From Pseudoalteromonas sp. MSK9-3 (GTDB lineage: Bacteria; Pseudomonadota; Gammaproteobacteria; Enterobacterales; Alteromonadaceae), in NCBI RefSeq assembly GCF_003590335.1, contig NZ_MIET01000010.1, positions 1-64,000 on the forward strand: DNA of 64,000 nt. Reading direction: 5' to 3'. This document shows, piece after piece, positions 46,085 through 55,850 of this stretch (within the stretch, counting starts at the first letter, position 1; every line of letters starts with the position of its first letter). The notes under the pieces were generated by a model that saw only the letters and a list, made by a program, of their open reading frames with translations, was not told the DNA's origin and did not search any database. Both the position numbers and the translations under genes were made by a program.

Positions 46085-46132
46085 GCGACATATGTCACAC
46101 CTTATCAAGTTTTAAAGTGCGACACAAGTCGC
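46085..46132. promoter_or_regulatory. Two BlaI-type operators
   Basis: GCGACATATGTCAC (46085-46098) and GCGACACAAGTCGC (46119-46132) are inverted repeats on the GCGAC half-site, 34 bp apart, just upstream of the BlaI-like gene. Their position supports autorepression. Confidence 0.65.
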
Positions 46133-46238
46133 AGTTTTATGTTTTTTACTGTGGTTTATAATCCTGTATGCTAGATATGAATAGATAAAAATTACCAAAG
46201 GCCTTTGATTTATCTTTTTTAAATGGGAAATGTGGCGT

Positions 46239-46616
46239 ATGGAAAATCATGAACTAAAACGTTATTTACTGAATAAGCCGTTTGCGAGTGTTGGTCAACC
46301 ATTTGGCGAAGGTATTGATGTGTATAAAGTGAAAGATAAAATGTTTGCGACGTTAGCGCTTGGTAAAATGGGTCAAGAGAACAGTGCGCATTGGTGGGTA
46401 AATCTAAAGTGTGATCCTGATGAGGCTGCCATTTTACGAGATATTTTTGAAGCAGTGATCCCCGGCTACCATATGAACAAGCGACATTGGAATACGGTGA
46501 TTTTAGATGGCTCAATTCCGCAAGGTGAGATTGAACGTATGATAGATAATTCATTTTTGCTGGTGGTGAGTAAAATGACCAAGAAAGATCAGACATCTAT
46601 CTTGGTTCACGTTTAG
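46239..46616 (+). CDS. MmcQ/YjbR-family DNA-binding-like protein
   Basis: 125 aa from ATG 46239 (an ATG nine bases earlier is possible). Family features: ENHELKRYLLNKP at the start, VYKVKDKMFATLAL, and the C-terminal NKRHWNTVILDG. The fold has a double-wing helix; exact role unknown. Confidence 0.85.
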   Translation: MENHELKRYLLNKPFASVGQPFGEGIDVYKVKDKMFATLALGKMGQENSAHWWVNLKCDPDEAAILRDIFEAVIPGYHMNKRHWNTVILDGSIPQGEIERMIDNSFLLVVSKMTKKDQTSILVHV

Positions 46617-46677
46617 CTTAGAATGGACTTCTTTACAAAGCGGCATATCAAGGCTGCTTGTATTGTTTATGAGTTTT

Positions 46678-47445
46678 TTATGATGCTACTTTCGACGCCA
46701 ACAGTGAAGTTAAGTGCTCTAAAATAGTATCTCTGCATATTGATGTATAGTTACGTGATAGTGAGATCCCATCGCCAACGACGACGGCTTTATGTGCGGC
46801 ATTTAACATGGCGACATCATTATGATCATTACCAAAGCAAATGGTTTTTGACAAGTCCAGTTGTAACGCTTGTAGTGCACTGAGTTTATTACTGTGCTGT
46901 GTGACAATATCAAAGCAGTTAGTACCGCTGTGGTGGTAGTAGGTGAACGAATCTAAATGTTGTTCGCAGTAGGTATTTATTTCGTCGAAATGGTGACCTT
47001 CGAGTATCAATAATTTAATGACTTGCTGTTGGCGTAAGGTGGTATTACAGCTTGGTTGTGTGCCTAACTTTGCTACCCATTGGTGAAACTCATGTGGTTT
47101 ATCAGAAACTGCGTAGTCATAGTGCCCGTCATAAAGGTAGGCGATATTTTTATCATCTAGCCATTCAAGTAACTGTACTATTTGTGCTTTTTTAAAGGCA
47201 TTAGCACTGGTGACTTTTTGCTGCTTGCTGGTCATCGCGCCATTACAACCAATTAAGGTATGATCCCAAAAATACTCAGGTAAAACGGGTAGCGTGTCTC
47301 TCAATGGGCGAGCTGTTGCAAAGTACGTATGAATACCTGCGGCCTCTAATTCTATGAGCGTGTTACTGAGTGCGCTAGTGAGAGGTTTGCCTTCAAAAAT
47401 AAGTGTTCCGTCTAAATCGAAAACAAAGTTTTTAATACCCTTCAT
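46678..47445 (-). CDS. HAD-superfamily (Cof-type) phosphatase
   Basis: 255 aa with the HAD motif I FDLDGTL, a C2 cap domain in the middle and motif IV FGNDHNDVAML. Such enzymes hydrolyse sugar phosphates or nucleotides; substrate unknown. AAGGAG precedes ATG. Monocistronic. Confidence 0.9.
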   Translation of the reverse strand: MKGIKNFVFDLDGTLIFEGKPLTSALSNTLIELEAAGIHTYFATARPLRDTLPVLPEYFWDHTLIGCNGAMTSKQQKVTSANAFKKAQIVQLLEWLDDKNIAYLYDGHYDYAVSDKPHEFHQWVAKLGTQPSCNTTLRQQQVIKLLILEGHHFDEINTYCEQHLDSFTYYHHSGTNCFDIVTQHSNKLSALQALQLDLSKTICFGNDHNDVAMLNAAHKAVVVGDGISLSRNYTSICRDTILEHLTSLLASKVAS

Positions 47446-47700
47446 GTTACTCCTTGGTTATCTCAAATCAGGACTATTTTGCAATGAAAGTAGGGTTATT
47501 GTCTAAAGGTTTATTCTGAATTTAATCAGCCTGTATTGAATTGTCGTTTTAAGCTGTTTTTTTCTATTTGTAAATTGTAACGTTATGATTTTATTTATTA
47601 TAAATATGATAGGAAACTTTTATAAAACTGATAAGACGTCGCGTTAGTAACGACCTACAGTGGCCTTGGAACTTTTCGAAAAAAGTAAATTGGAGCTGGA

Positions 47701-49320
47701 ATGAAAAAAATAACATTAGCTACATTGGTATTGCTATATGGTAATCGGGTTTGGGCAGCAGACGTAATTGAGCCGCCAATGGCGAGTATTCCCGCAGGGA
47801 GTTTTACGGTACAAAGTGAAAATGGTGAAAGTTATGATGTCACGGTGCCTGCATTTCAGATGGCTAAATATGAATTGACCGTTGCTGAATATAGCCGATT
47901 TATTTCTGACACAGGATATGAAAGTGCGAACAATTGCTCACATCGTATTGATTCAGGGTGGTTTAGCGGTCCGAGAGATGGTAGCTGGGACAATAATATA
48001 TATCGGTTCTCAGAGTTTCATCCTGTTGTATGTATTAACTATGATAATGCCGTTGCTTATACGCAGTGGTTATCACGTAAAACGGGCAAAGATTATCGTT
48101 TGTTGTCTGAAGCTCAGTGGCAATATGTTATTGAAAGTGGCGGATTACAAGAATACATAAAAGCAGGGGGTAAAAAGCGTGAGCAAATATGTGATGTGGC
48201 TAATTTGGCTGATTTACATGCTCAAAATATGTCTGAAAAATTATACGGAGCGTCTTACACTGCAGCTTATAATGTTGAGAACTGTAGCGATAAAGAGGTA
48301 ACGCTCGCTATGGTTGGTATGTATAAAGCAGATAAATATGGTGTGCATGATTTAGTGGGTAACGCGAGAGAAATTATGGCAGATTGTTATGTTAGTGATA
48401 CCGATAAGTTGAAAAGTGAAGGGGTCACCAAGACCGGAAAGGAGTGCAAAGCCTTTATTTCTAAGGGGGGCGGTTGGCATTGGGGAATTCAAAATGTATT
48501 GGAACGTTCTCAAAGAAGCCGAGACTTTTTAGGGGCAATTGAAGGCTTTCGGATAGTGCGAGATACCGCTGGAGAACAGCTTGAGTCGCAAGAAGGCTCT
48601 ACTTGGTTTGTGAACACGCTTAAAAAAGAACACGTAAAAGCTAGGCGAGTACATGCACAAGTAGCAAATTATCCAAAACAAGTGACGGACGTAAAGCTCA
48701 CTGAATTTAAAGAGAAAGTCGAGTTAAGTTGGCAGCTAAGTAATGATGAAATACAGCCAACATATCAAGTGTTCAGACAAGATCTTTTGAATAATCATAA
48801 AGAGGTTATTGTTGGTTCTGGTATAAATGGGCGAGTTACAGACTTAGACCCTCTACCGCGTAAAGCGCGTTATTCTGTGGTTGCTTATTATGGTGATAGG
48901 CTGAGCTTGCCCAGCGAAACTATTGACACATCGGCTTATATTACACATGCCATACCAGGTAAAATTGAAGGGGAGGCTTTTTCACAAGGTACTGATATTG
49001 AAGTTAAGAACTCAGTGCAAGAAGCGAAAGAGGACCGCGTGTATGCAAGCTTAGGCTTGGCGAAAGCACAGTACAAAATTGATGTATCAACGGCGGGGCA
49101 ATATGCTTTGAAGCCGAGGGTATATCATACGGGCAGCAGCAAGCGTGTTGAAGTTAAGCTTAATGGTCGAGTGATTACGTCATTTTCGACTTCGTCTGAG
49201 CAAGGGTGGCAAGTTGTCCAAGATGTACACATCAACTTACCTAAAGGTGAGCATACATTGTCATTGCAAGGGCTTGAAGCTCGGTTATCGGTTAATTGGA
49301 TAGATATACGGCGTTTATAG
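47701..49320 (+). CDS. Exported SUMF1/FGE-type protein with fibronectin-like and glycan-binding domains
   Basis: 539 aa. A signal peptide ends near VWA-AD. The first domain (about 25-285) is a formylglycine-generating-enzyme/SUMF1 fold (PAFQMAKYELTVAEYSRFI, YRLLSEAQWQYV, GNAREIMADCYV). A fibronectin type III-like segment (about 320-400) and a C-terminal CBM6-like domain (VEGEAF analogue: KIEGEAFSQGTDIE) follow. Whether it has oxidase activity is unknown; many SUMF1 proteins bind rather than act. It is followed by a CadC-like regulator gene. Confidence 0.78.
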   Translation: MKKITLATLVLLYGNRVWAADVIEPPMASIPAGSFTVQSENGESYDVTVPAFQMAKYELTVAEYSRFISDTGYESANNCSHRIDSGWFSGPRDGSWDNNIYRFSEFHPVVCINYDNAVAYTQWLSRKTGKDYRLLSEAQWQYVIESGGLQEYIKAGGKKREQICDVANLADLHAQNMSEKLYGASYTAAYNVENCSDKEVTLAMVGMYKADKYGVHDLVGNAREIMADCYVSDTDKLKSEGVTKTGKECKAFISKGGGWHWGIQNVLERSQRSRDFLGAIEGFRIVRDTAGEQLESQEGSTWFVNTLKKEHVKARRVHAQVANYPKQVTDVKLTEFKEKVELSWQLSNDEIQPTYQVFRQDLLNNHKEVIVGSGINGRVTDLDPLPRKARYSVVAYYGDRLSLPSETIDTSAYITHAIPGKIEGEAFSQGTDIEVKNSVQEAKEDRVYASLGLAKAQYKIDVSTAGQYALKPRVYHTGSSKRVEVKLNGRVITSFSTSSEQGWQVVQDVHINLPKGEHTLSLQGLEARLSVNWIDIRRL

Positions 49321-49333
49321 TTTTTATTGTTGT

Positions 49334-49367
49334 CAAACAGTAAGTATAAGGACGTACTTATTGTTTG
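49334..49367 (+). terminator. Hairpin between the SUMF1-type gene and the regulator
   Basis: CAAACAGTAAGTA and TACTTATTGTTTG pair over 13 positions with one wobble around an eight-base loop, 14 bases after the SUMF1 gene stop. Confidence 0.6.
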
Positions 49368-49477
49368 AGCTTTCATCTATTTATACTGTAGCAAAGCGAA
49401 CGTTGGATTATTTTTGGTTTGCAAATACTCATTTAAAGATTAATCTATCAACTAATGACAGTTGCTATAAAATAATA

Positions 49478-51430
49478 ATGATTAATTTTTTAAACTTTCA
49501 ATTTGATGTAGAGCAAGGTTTACTTTCCCAAGAACAGCGGTTTGTTTCATTGAATCATACCCAAATACAGTTACTTACTTTACTTATCAGTGAGCCTGCA
49601 AGGGTGTTTAGTAAAGAGGAAATACTGGCAGCAGTATGGCAACACAAAGTGGTGTCAGAACAAGTCATATTTCAAAACATCAGTCAGTTACGTGCGTTAT
49701 TGGGTGAAAGTGTCATTAGAACCTTTCCAAAGAAAGGGTATCAATGGAATATTCCTTTAGAAGATATAGGGAATGTACATTCAATAACGGAACCAGAGTC
49801 TGCGTCTATTGAATTAACCAGCGCAAGACCTGCAACGAACAAAATAGAAGTTAAGTTAAGCAACGTAACATCTTTAAGTGGTGAACATAAGAGTGCGAGT
49901 TATAAGAAGCGTTCTTATAACTCGTTTATTTATGCTGGGGTTATACTTTGTATCAGTTTTTTTTTCATTATATACAATTCAGCAAGTAGCGCATTTAATA
50001 GCAAGCATTTTGCTTATTCTCAGTTTGATAGTGTGTTTTTACCACTTACTTTACAAAGCAATAAAAAATTGGCCCAAGAAACTGAGCAATTAAATCAATT
50101 ACTGAGTAGTGAATTTAATATACCGAGCAATAAACTAGAACGTGTGAATGAAGGGCAGTTTTTTAACTCGCCTTACATGACTTATCATACACTGCAAAAG
50201 GATAACACGGCGCTTTTGTTTTCGGGCACACTTTATAAAAATTATAATGAAGCCACTAAGCCATCTCAGCCTTATATGTTTGAGCTTTTAATACAAGGTT
50301 ATGAACGGCAATGGGTCAGTTATTTATACGCGCAAGATATGACTGAGTTGAGTGGTAAAGTCATCGAACAAATGCGTATATTGAGTAACTCTCGTTATTT
50401 TATTCAGCAGCAAAGTGCGAATGTTTCAGCAGAGTTAGTGTTATTAAATGGCCAGTTCCCACTAAACTTAAGTGTGCTACAAAAACTAGCTGAACGGTTT
50501 ATCGATGAAGACAAGTTTGATGCTGCTGATGGTTACATAGAGCAGCTTTTAACATTAAGTACGGAACGACAACATGCCTTGTATTATGCTTATGGCAAGT
50601 GGCTAAAAGGTGCGTTATTTGCCGCAAAAGGGAAGCAAGCACTGGCACTGGCACTCTATGAGCAGGCGAATACGTTATTCTCAGACACTTTGCTATATGG
50701 TTTACAAAGTGAAGTGAATAAATCACTTGCTGATTTGGCTCATGACAACCGTGACTATGATAAAGTCAAAGCGTATTTATATGCAGCAGCCAGCTTAGCG
50801 CGTTTAGCAAGAAAACCGGTACAAGAAATTCAAGCATATACGTTGTTGTCAATTAAAGCGGGTAAATTTGGCTTTGAAAAAGCCAGTTATGATCACCTTT
50901 ATCAAGCCAAAACGTTATTGGCTGAATATGAACTAGATGGTTCTCACTATATGCTGCCCTTTTACCACTTTGCTTTGTTTGCATCGACTACTGAGGAGAA
51001 GCAGCACTTTTTTCATAAAGTATTACGAATGCCAGTTACACCAGACAATGAATGGGTTTTTTTTAGTGCTGTCGAGGCCTTAAGTAAGCTATATCTAAGA
51101 GAAAATAACTTTAGATCTGCAAAAACAGTGATTGATCAAGTTAAGAAACCTGCGTTAAAGGCTTACTTAGATGCACAATACTATCAAGCAAATGGCGATG
51201 TTTCCCTGGCAATATTGTCAGCGCAAGATGCGTTTAATGTTAGCCGTACACAACATACACTGTGGCTCAGTTTAAATAGTGCCCTATTATTATTAGAGCT
51301 TGCAAATACGACGCACAATATAGAGGTGTCTGAGTATCGTGTTTTTATTGAGTCCAATGCTAATCTTAGCTGGTTACAACGGCGTCAAACGCGTTTAGCT
51401 CAGGTCGGTATAGCAGTACCAGCGTTGTGA
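49478..51430 (+). CDS. CadC-like membrane transcriptional regulator with TPR-like sensor
   Basis: 650 aa from ATG 49478; a longer frame from 49361 would start inside the hairpin and adds non-family residues. The N-terminal winged helix (LLTLLISEPARVFSKEEILAAVWQ, ending RTFPKKGYQW) is of OmpR/ToxR type. A transmembrane helix (FIYAGVILCISFFFIIYN) follows near residue 150. The large periplasmic part has TPR-like helical repeats. TATAAA directly upstream of ATG and no ribosome binding site could mean a leaderless message. The role in controlling the SUMF1-type gene is inferred from position. Confidence 0.85.
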   Translation: MINFLNFQFDVEQGLLSQEQRFVSLNHTQIQLLTLLISEPARVFSKEEILAAVWQHKVVSEQVIFQNISQLRALLGESVIRTFPKKGYQWNIPLEDIGNVHSITEPESASIELTSARPATNKIEVKLSNVTSLSGEHKSASYKKRSYNSFIYAGVILCISFFFIIYNSASSAFNSKHFAYSQFDSVFLPLTLQSNKKLAQETEQLNQLLSSEFNIPSNKLERVNEGQFFNSPYMTYHTLQKDNTALLFSGTLYKNYNEATKPSQPYMFELLIQGYERQWVSYLYAQDMTELSGKVIEQMRILSNSRYFIQQQSANVSAELVLLNGQFPLNLSVLQKLAERFIDEDKFDAADGYIEQLLTLSTERQHALYYAYGKWLKGALFAAKGKQALALALYEQANTLFSDTLLYGLQSEVNKSLADLAHDNRDYDKVKAYLYAAASLARLARKPVQEIQAYTLLSIKAGKFGFEKASYDHLYQAKTLLAEYELDGSHYMLPFYHFALFASTTEEKQHFFHKVLRMPVTPDNEWVFFSAVEALSKLYLRENNFRSAKTVIDQVKKPALKAYLDAQYYQANGDVSLAILSAQDAFNVSRTQHTLWLSLNSALLLLELANTTHNIEVSEYRVFIESNANLSWLQRRQTRLAQVGIAVPAL

Positions 51431-51448
51431 GTTAAACCATTGGAGCTT

Positions 51449-52564
51449 TTAAAACAGTACATTGTTAGAATCTTGTGGGTTTTCTTTAAAGAGAAAACGT
51501 AGTTCGTGTGGTGGTTTTTTTAAGGTACCCAGTAAGGCAGTTACCTTCTCGGCATTACCATTAAAGTTATGAATAAGTTGATATAAATCCTCACCTGAAT
51601 CGGCAATGAGTTTGTCTAAATCATCTTCATCTTGTAAATCAAACTTAGATACTAACCCTGACTCAAATAGTTGGGATTTTAAATGTGCTTTTGAAGTAGT
51701 AACAGAGCTTTGAAGGCTTTCAAGAATGGCCTTATTGTGTTTTTCTATTGAGAGTATTTGTGCCACTAAACTAGATTGGCGGTCTATATGTGTCACGGCC
51801 ATTTCTACTGCGTCCATTAAGTGGGCGATAATATCAGTACGTTCGCCAACGTTTTTAGCAAGCAGCACCGTGGCTCGCCAGTTAAAGATCACACTACCTT
51901 GTGCTAGCTTATGAATATGTTCGAGATCTTTATGGTGTTTCAAGAGCTCTTGTTCTAATTTAGCGACATGGTCTGAGGTACTTATTGTGATATGACTCAG
52001 TTTGAAGTAGACCACCGCTTTTAGATCGAGAGATTGTAAGGTATTCAATAGAATTTGCGTCAGTGCTTTTATGTCAGCACAATAGTGACTGGCTTGCATA
52101 AACAAACTGATTGCTTTCATGTAAGCATTTTGTCTTTGTAAATCGATGAGTAATGAGCTGGTTTCATCAATGACTTCAAGTGCAGCAAAGTGTTCTTTTT
52201 CTGCGTTTAATAGGGCTTCAATTTTAATTTTAATTTCGTCAGGGTGAACGGTTTTACAAATAAAGTCATTCGCCCCGATTTCAAATGCTTTAATGCGCCC
52301 ATCAACTGAGGTAAGGTTTGAGATGAACACGATTGGAGTATGTTGCATTGCCTCTAGGTTACGCAGCTGCATGCAGACATCGAACCCTGATATGCCTGTC
52401 ATGACGATATCAAGCAGGATCAGATCAGGTTGAAAGGTATGTGCTTTTTCAATCCCTTCTTCCCCTGAGTGCGCCAGCTCAATGGAATAGTTGACAAACG
52501 TTTCTTTGAGTAGAGAACGATAAAAATTTTCATCATCAATAATTAATATGCGTGGTGCAGACAC
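51449..52564 (-). CDS. Response regulator with C-terminal coiled-coil domain
   Basis: About 370 aa from GTG 52564, preceded by GAGAGGG; TTG 52576 is less likely. Receiver domain: LIIDDENFYR, the phosphorylated aspartate in LILLDIVMTG and IVFISN. The rest is helical with no DNA-binding or enzymatic domain recognised. It may regulate a partner by phosphorylation-dependent binding. No kinase is adjacent. Confidence 0.85.
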   Translation of the reverse strand: MSAPRILIIDDENFYRSLLKETFVNYSIELAHSGEEGIEKAHTFQPDLILLDIVMTGISGFDVCMQLRNLEAMQHTPIVFISNLTSVDGRIKAFEIGANDFICKTVHPDEIKIKIEALLNAEKEHFAALEVIDETSSLLIDLQRQNAYMKAISLFMQASHYCADIKALTQILLNTLQSLDLKAVVYFKLSHITISTSDHVAKLEQELLKHHKDLEHIHKLAQGSVIFNWRATVLLAKNVGERTDIIAHLMDAVEMAVTHIDRQSSLVAQILSIEKHNKAILESLQSSVTTSKAHLKSQLFESGLVSKFDLQDEDDLDKLIADSGEDLYQLIHNFNGNAEKVTALLGTLKKPPHELRFLFKENPQDSNNVLF

Positions 52565-52988
52565 GAGCCCTCTCAAAAAATAATACTGAACTTAGATTTA
52601 TTCAATATAGTGTAAACTTGTAAAAATGAGACATTGCTTCGTTCTTCACCTTTTAAATCGCTCATATGGAAGATCAAAGGGAAGTCCAGTTTTATTTTAA
52701 TGTATTGTTTTTATTTGTTTTGTTTCAATGGGGCAGGTGTAATATGTTGACTTTAGATGTTATATGAGCCACATAGTTGCCAAGTGAAAGTTTGTTGTTT
52801 TGATAGACGGGGTTTAATTATTGCGATTTTAAAACTAACTAAATGATTTTTATTAATAAGGTGTAACGTAGCTTTGTGACCTACGTCATGTATTTGCAAT
52901 TTATTAAAAATATCTTACATTTTGATCTTGAGTATTCTTAAAATGGCCTCAATACTATTAGTGAGGTAAGCAAAAAAAAGGATACCCT
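52565..52988. other. Intergenic region before hpf
   Basis: About 420 AT-rich bases. An inverted repeat ACGTAG-CTTTGTGAC-CTACGT (52866-52886) is the only clear structure; it might be an operator. No gene was seen. Confidence 0.4.
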
Positions 52989-53345
52989 ATGAAAATTAAT
53001 CTTTCAGGCCACCACGTAGATGTTACTGATGCAGTGAAAAGCCACGTCCAAGAAAAGTTTGCCAAAATAGAGAGTCACTTTCCATCACTGTTGTCGATTG
53101 ACATTATAATCAGTAACGAACACAAAAAGTATTACACGGAAATTACGACCACCTATTCAGGTGTGAGTATTTCTGTAAAAGGTGAGAATGAAGTCATGTA
53201 CCCTGCGATTGCCAGTGCAGCTAAAAAGTTAGATGCCGCACTTAAGCACCGCAAAGGTCAATTAAAAGCAAATCTACACGAAAAGCCTGTAAGTACGACA
53301 CCGGAAATTGCACACGAAATTATCCAAGAAATGGAATTACGTTAA
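52989..53345 (+). CDS. hpf: Ribosome hibernation promoting factor
   Basis: 118 aa with the HPF/RaiA fold (MKINLSGHHVDVTDAVKSHV). HPF binds the 30S decoding site and forms inactive 100S dimers in stationary phase. Slightly longer than E. coli HPF (95 aa). AAGGA precedes ATG. It is not next to rpoN, where E. coli hpf lies, so the gene is separate here. Confidence 0.93.
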   Translation: MKINLSGHHVDVTDAVKSHVQEKFAKIESHFPSLLSIDIIISNEHKKYYTEITTTYSGVSISVKGENEVMYPAIASAAKKLDAALKHRKGQLKANLHEKPVSTTPEIAHEIIQEMELR

Positions 53346-53378
53346 GCGTTAACGCATAACAAAATTAAACATCGAGTA

Positions 53379-53402
53379 GGGGCCTAGATAGGCCCTTTTT
53401 TT
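53379..53402 (+). terminator. Intrinsic terminator of hpf
   Basis: GGGCCTA-GA-TAGGCCC stem followed by a seven-T run, 34 bases past the hpf stop. Confidence 0.9.
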
Positions 53403-53432
53403 ATGTTAGACTCAGCTTCTTTTGATTTATAA

Positions 53433-54359
53433 ATGAACCCTATGACTGATTACCAAGCTGTATTAGATCGAGTCATTGATCACATTGAACCTTTACGTTT
53501 TCAAGGTAAAGTGGCCAACTATATTCCTGCATTAGCTGAACAGCCCCTTGGTCAGTTCTCTATTGCTATTCAAACCACGGATGGGCAAAGTTATTATGCC
53601 GGTGATATGAGTGCACGTTTTACGGTGCAATCGGTATCAAAGGTTATGACACTGACCATGGCACTGCAGCGCTATGGTGATGAATTATGGCAACGTGTGG
53701 GCAAAGAACCTTCGGGTACCGCTTTTAATTCGTTAACTCAATTGGAGTTTGAGAATGGCGTACCCAGAAACCCGTTTATTAATGCTGGTGCAATAGTGAC
53801 GTGTGATGCGTTATATTCACGCTTAGGCGCACCAATCCATACAATGTTGGAGCATTACCGTGCACAATCAGGTAATGACAAAGTTAAAATAAATAAACGA
53901 GTTGCACAGTCTGAATTTGAGCATCGCTATAGAAATGCAGCGATGGCTTATTTGATGAAATCGTTTGGTAATTTTAATAATGAAGTAGAAGAAGTGTTGT
54001 GGTCTTACTTTAATTACTGTGCGATTGAGCTCGATAGCTTAGAGCTTGCAAAGACTTTTTCTTATTTATCGAATCAAGGTTATTGCCAACAAAGTAAGAC
54101 GCAATTGCTCAGTGCAAAACAAACCAAGCAGTTAAACTCACTGCTGTTTACCAGTGGATTATATGATGCCGCAGGAGACTTTGCTTATCGAGTAGGTATG
54201 CCGGGTAAATCAGGGGTTTCTGGTGCGATTATTGCGGTGTTACCCAATGAGTTTACCGTGGCGGTGTGTTCACCGGGACTAGATAAGATCGGTAATTCAG
54301 TGGCAGGTATTGCCGCACTCGAGTTCTTAAGCGAAGAACTCGGCACGGCGATATTTTAA
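53433..54359 (+). CDS. glsB: Glutaminase
   Basis: 308 aa, the exact length of typical bacterial glutaminases, which hydrolyse glutamine to glutamate and ammonia. SVSKVMTLT carries the catalytic Ser-x-x-Lys, and GVPRNPFINAGAI and GKSGVSGAI are family blocks. An in-frame ATG (MTDYQ) nine bases downstream is an alternative start. Convergent with gsk. Confidence 0.95.
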   Translation: MNPMTDYQAVLDRVIDHIEPLRFQGKVANYIPALAEQPLGQFSIAIQTTDGQSYYAGDMSARFTVQSVSKVMTLTMALQRYGDELWQRVGKEPSGTAFNSLTQLEFENGVPRNPFINAGAIVTCDALYSRLGAPIHTMLEHYRAQSGNDKVKINKRVAQSEFEHRYRNAAMAYLMKSFGNFNNEVEEVLWSYFNYCAIELDSLELAKTFSYLSNQGYCQQSKTQLLSAKQTKQLNSLLFTSGLYDAAGDFAYRVGMPGKSGVSGAIIAVLPNEFTVAVCSPGLDKIGNSVAGIAALEFLSEELGTAIF

Positions 54360-54376
54360 CTCAAGCTCAATATTCT

Positions 54377-54407
54377 CTCTTATTGGGGCTATTTATCCCA
54401 ATAAGAG
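54377..54407. terminator. Bidirectional terminator-like hairpin
   Basis: CTCTTATTGGG and CCCAATAAGAG pair perfectly over 11 bases and overlap the end of the gsk reading frame, between convergent glsB and gsk. Confidence 0.5.
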
Positions 54408-55693
54408 GTTTCTAAAGAATCTTCTCGTTCAGGTAGACCACGTGATAATCGTGGTGAATGTTGCACTAATACTTCATAGCTTGCACGATTCGCATATTTA
54501 CTGATTTGCGCAAGGGAAGAATATGTAATTGCTGCTTGCTCATGTTTTGCTGAGTTTGGCACATTCAATTTGTGATATTCATTGGCGGACAAGTCATGTA
54601 GCACAGCGGCAAGTGCGCAATCACCGGCACCATTGGTATTTTTTATGGTATCAGGGCCGCCCATATAAGGTGCTGTGTGGCTATAGGCGCGAATTGGGTT
54701 TGGACAATCGGCTTTGCGCATGGCACGTGAAAATTCATACTGATTAAATTCAGGAATAGCGCCTGGCAGTAAGGGGTATTCAGTTTCACGCTTTACGCTA
54801 TCTTCAACATATCCGGCCATAAACAAGCCTTTAGGGCCCGCAGTGCAAATGACTAAATCCACCCAATCTAGCGCTTTGTCAGCGGCAAGTAGTGGATCTG
54901 AGAAGCCAGTGATCGCCTCACCTTCTTCTTCATTCATCGCTAATATATCAACATGCTTTTCGACAAATTCAGCCCACCAAGTTGGATCTTGTTCAATTAA
55001 GAACTTAGTGCCAAGTGTCAGTACCACAGGAACACCTGCCTGGTTTGCATATTCTACGGCTTGCATAGTTGCTTGGGTCATTGTTTCATCACCCGTAGTC
55101 CGCATTAAATACGCACTGATCACTAACGCTGATGCTTCTTGGATCAGGGTCTTTGAAATAGACTCTGGACGCAAATAGTTCATTAAACCAGCACTAATTG
55201 CGAAAGTACGTTCGCCACTGTCATCAATCAGTGTAAAGCAGCGGCCAATCGGCCCACCAACTGGTTGTAAGTGATCTAGATCAACACGGCTAGACGTATT
55301 GCATAAAAATTTATATGCGTAGCTACCAATGTTAATGTTTTCACTCATTACACCAAGTAATACCGAGCGGTCGTCAGCCAGCACAGAGTAATTGTGCATT
55401 GTGTTACCAATTGTGCCACCAGCGAACTCATAGTCGACCATATCTTCACGCTTTAGGCGCTCATACAAGGCATTGGTTATATCACTGGCTATCACTTGTG
55501 ACATACCACGTTGTAAACCAAATTCATCAAGAAAAGCTTGATCGACTTTGGCTTCAATATCTACGACGATTTGGTCGATACCACATATATAGCTGCGTTT
55601 TAACCTGTCGTCATTGCCCAATTGGTTTATTAGAGGGTCTTTCTCTTCCACTGGAAAATAATGTTTATGCCTACGGCGTCCCGGAAATTTCAT
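54389..55693 (-). CDS. gsk: Inosine-guanosine kinase
   Basis: 434 aa ribokinase-family (PfkB) purine salvage kinase. It phosphorylates inosine and guanosine with ATP. Landmarks: SYICGIDQIVVDIEAKVD, EFAGGTIGNTMHN, and the ATP/anion-hole block NTNGAGDCALAA with the catalytic aspartate. Length matches E. coli Gsk (434 aa). Monocistronic. Confidence 0.96.
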   Translation of the reverse strand: MKFPGRRRHKHYFPVEEKDPLINQLGNDDRLKRSYICGIDQIVVDIEAKVDQAFLDEFGLQRGMSQVIASDITNALYERLKREDMVDYEFAGGTIGNTMHNYSVLADDRSVLLGVMSENINIGSYAYKFLCNTSSRVDLDHLQPVGGPIGRCFTLIDDSGERTFAISAGLMNYLRPESISKTLIQEASALVISAYLMRTTGDETMTQATMQAVEYANQAGVPVVLTLGTKFLIEQDPTWWAEFVEKHVDILAMNEEEGEAITGFSDPLLAADKALDWVDLVICTAGPKGLFMAGYVEDSVKRETEYPLLPGAIPEFNQYEFSRAMRKADCPNPIRAYSHTAPYMGGPDTIKNTNGAGDCALAAVLHDLSANEYHKLNVPNSAKHEQAAITYSSLAQISKYANRASYEVLVQHSPRLSRGLPEREDSLETSYWDK

Positions 55694-55850
55694 GTTTTAC
55701 CCGTGTGTTTGAGCTCAAGAAATAAAAAAAGCGGCGAATTATAGCGTAAGTGTGCCGTGTTGAGCCATGTCATTTTGGTAATTTTAGCAATAATATGTGG
55801 TATATTTACTCTTGACGAACCCCTCTTAATAGTAGCACGACAGAAAATTC

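Noticed and set aside
46219..46596. Minus-strand 125-codon frame opposite the MmcQ-like gene
   Set aside because: Antisense to a gene with clear family features.
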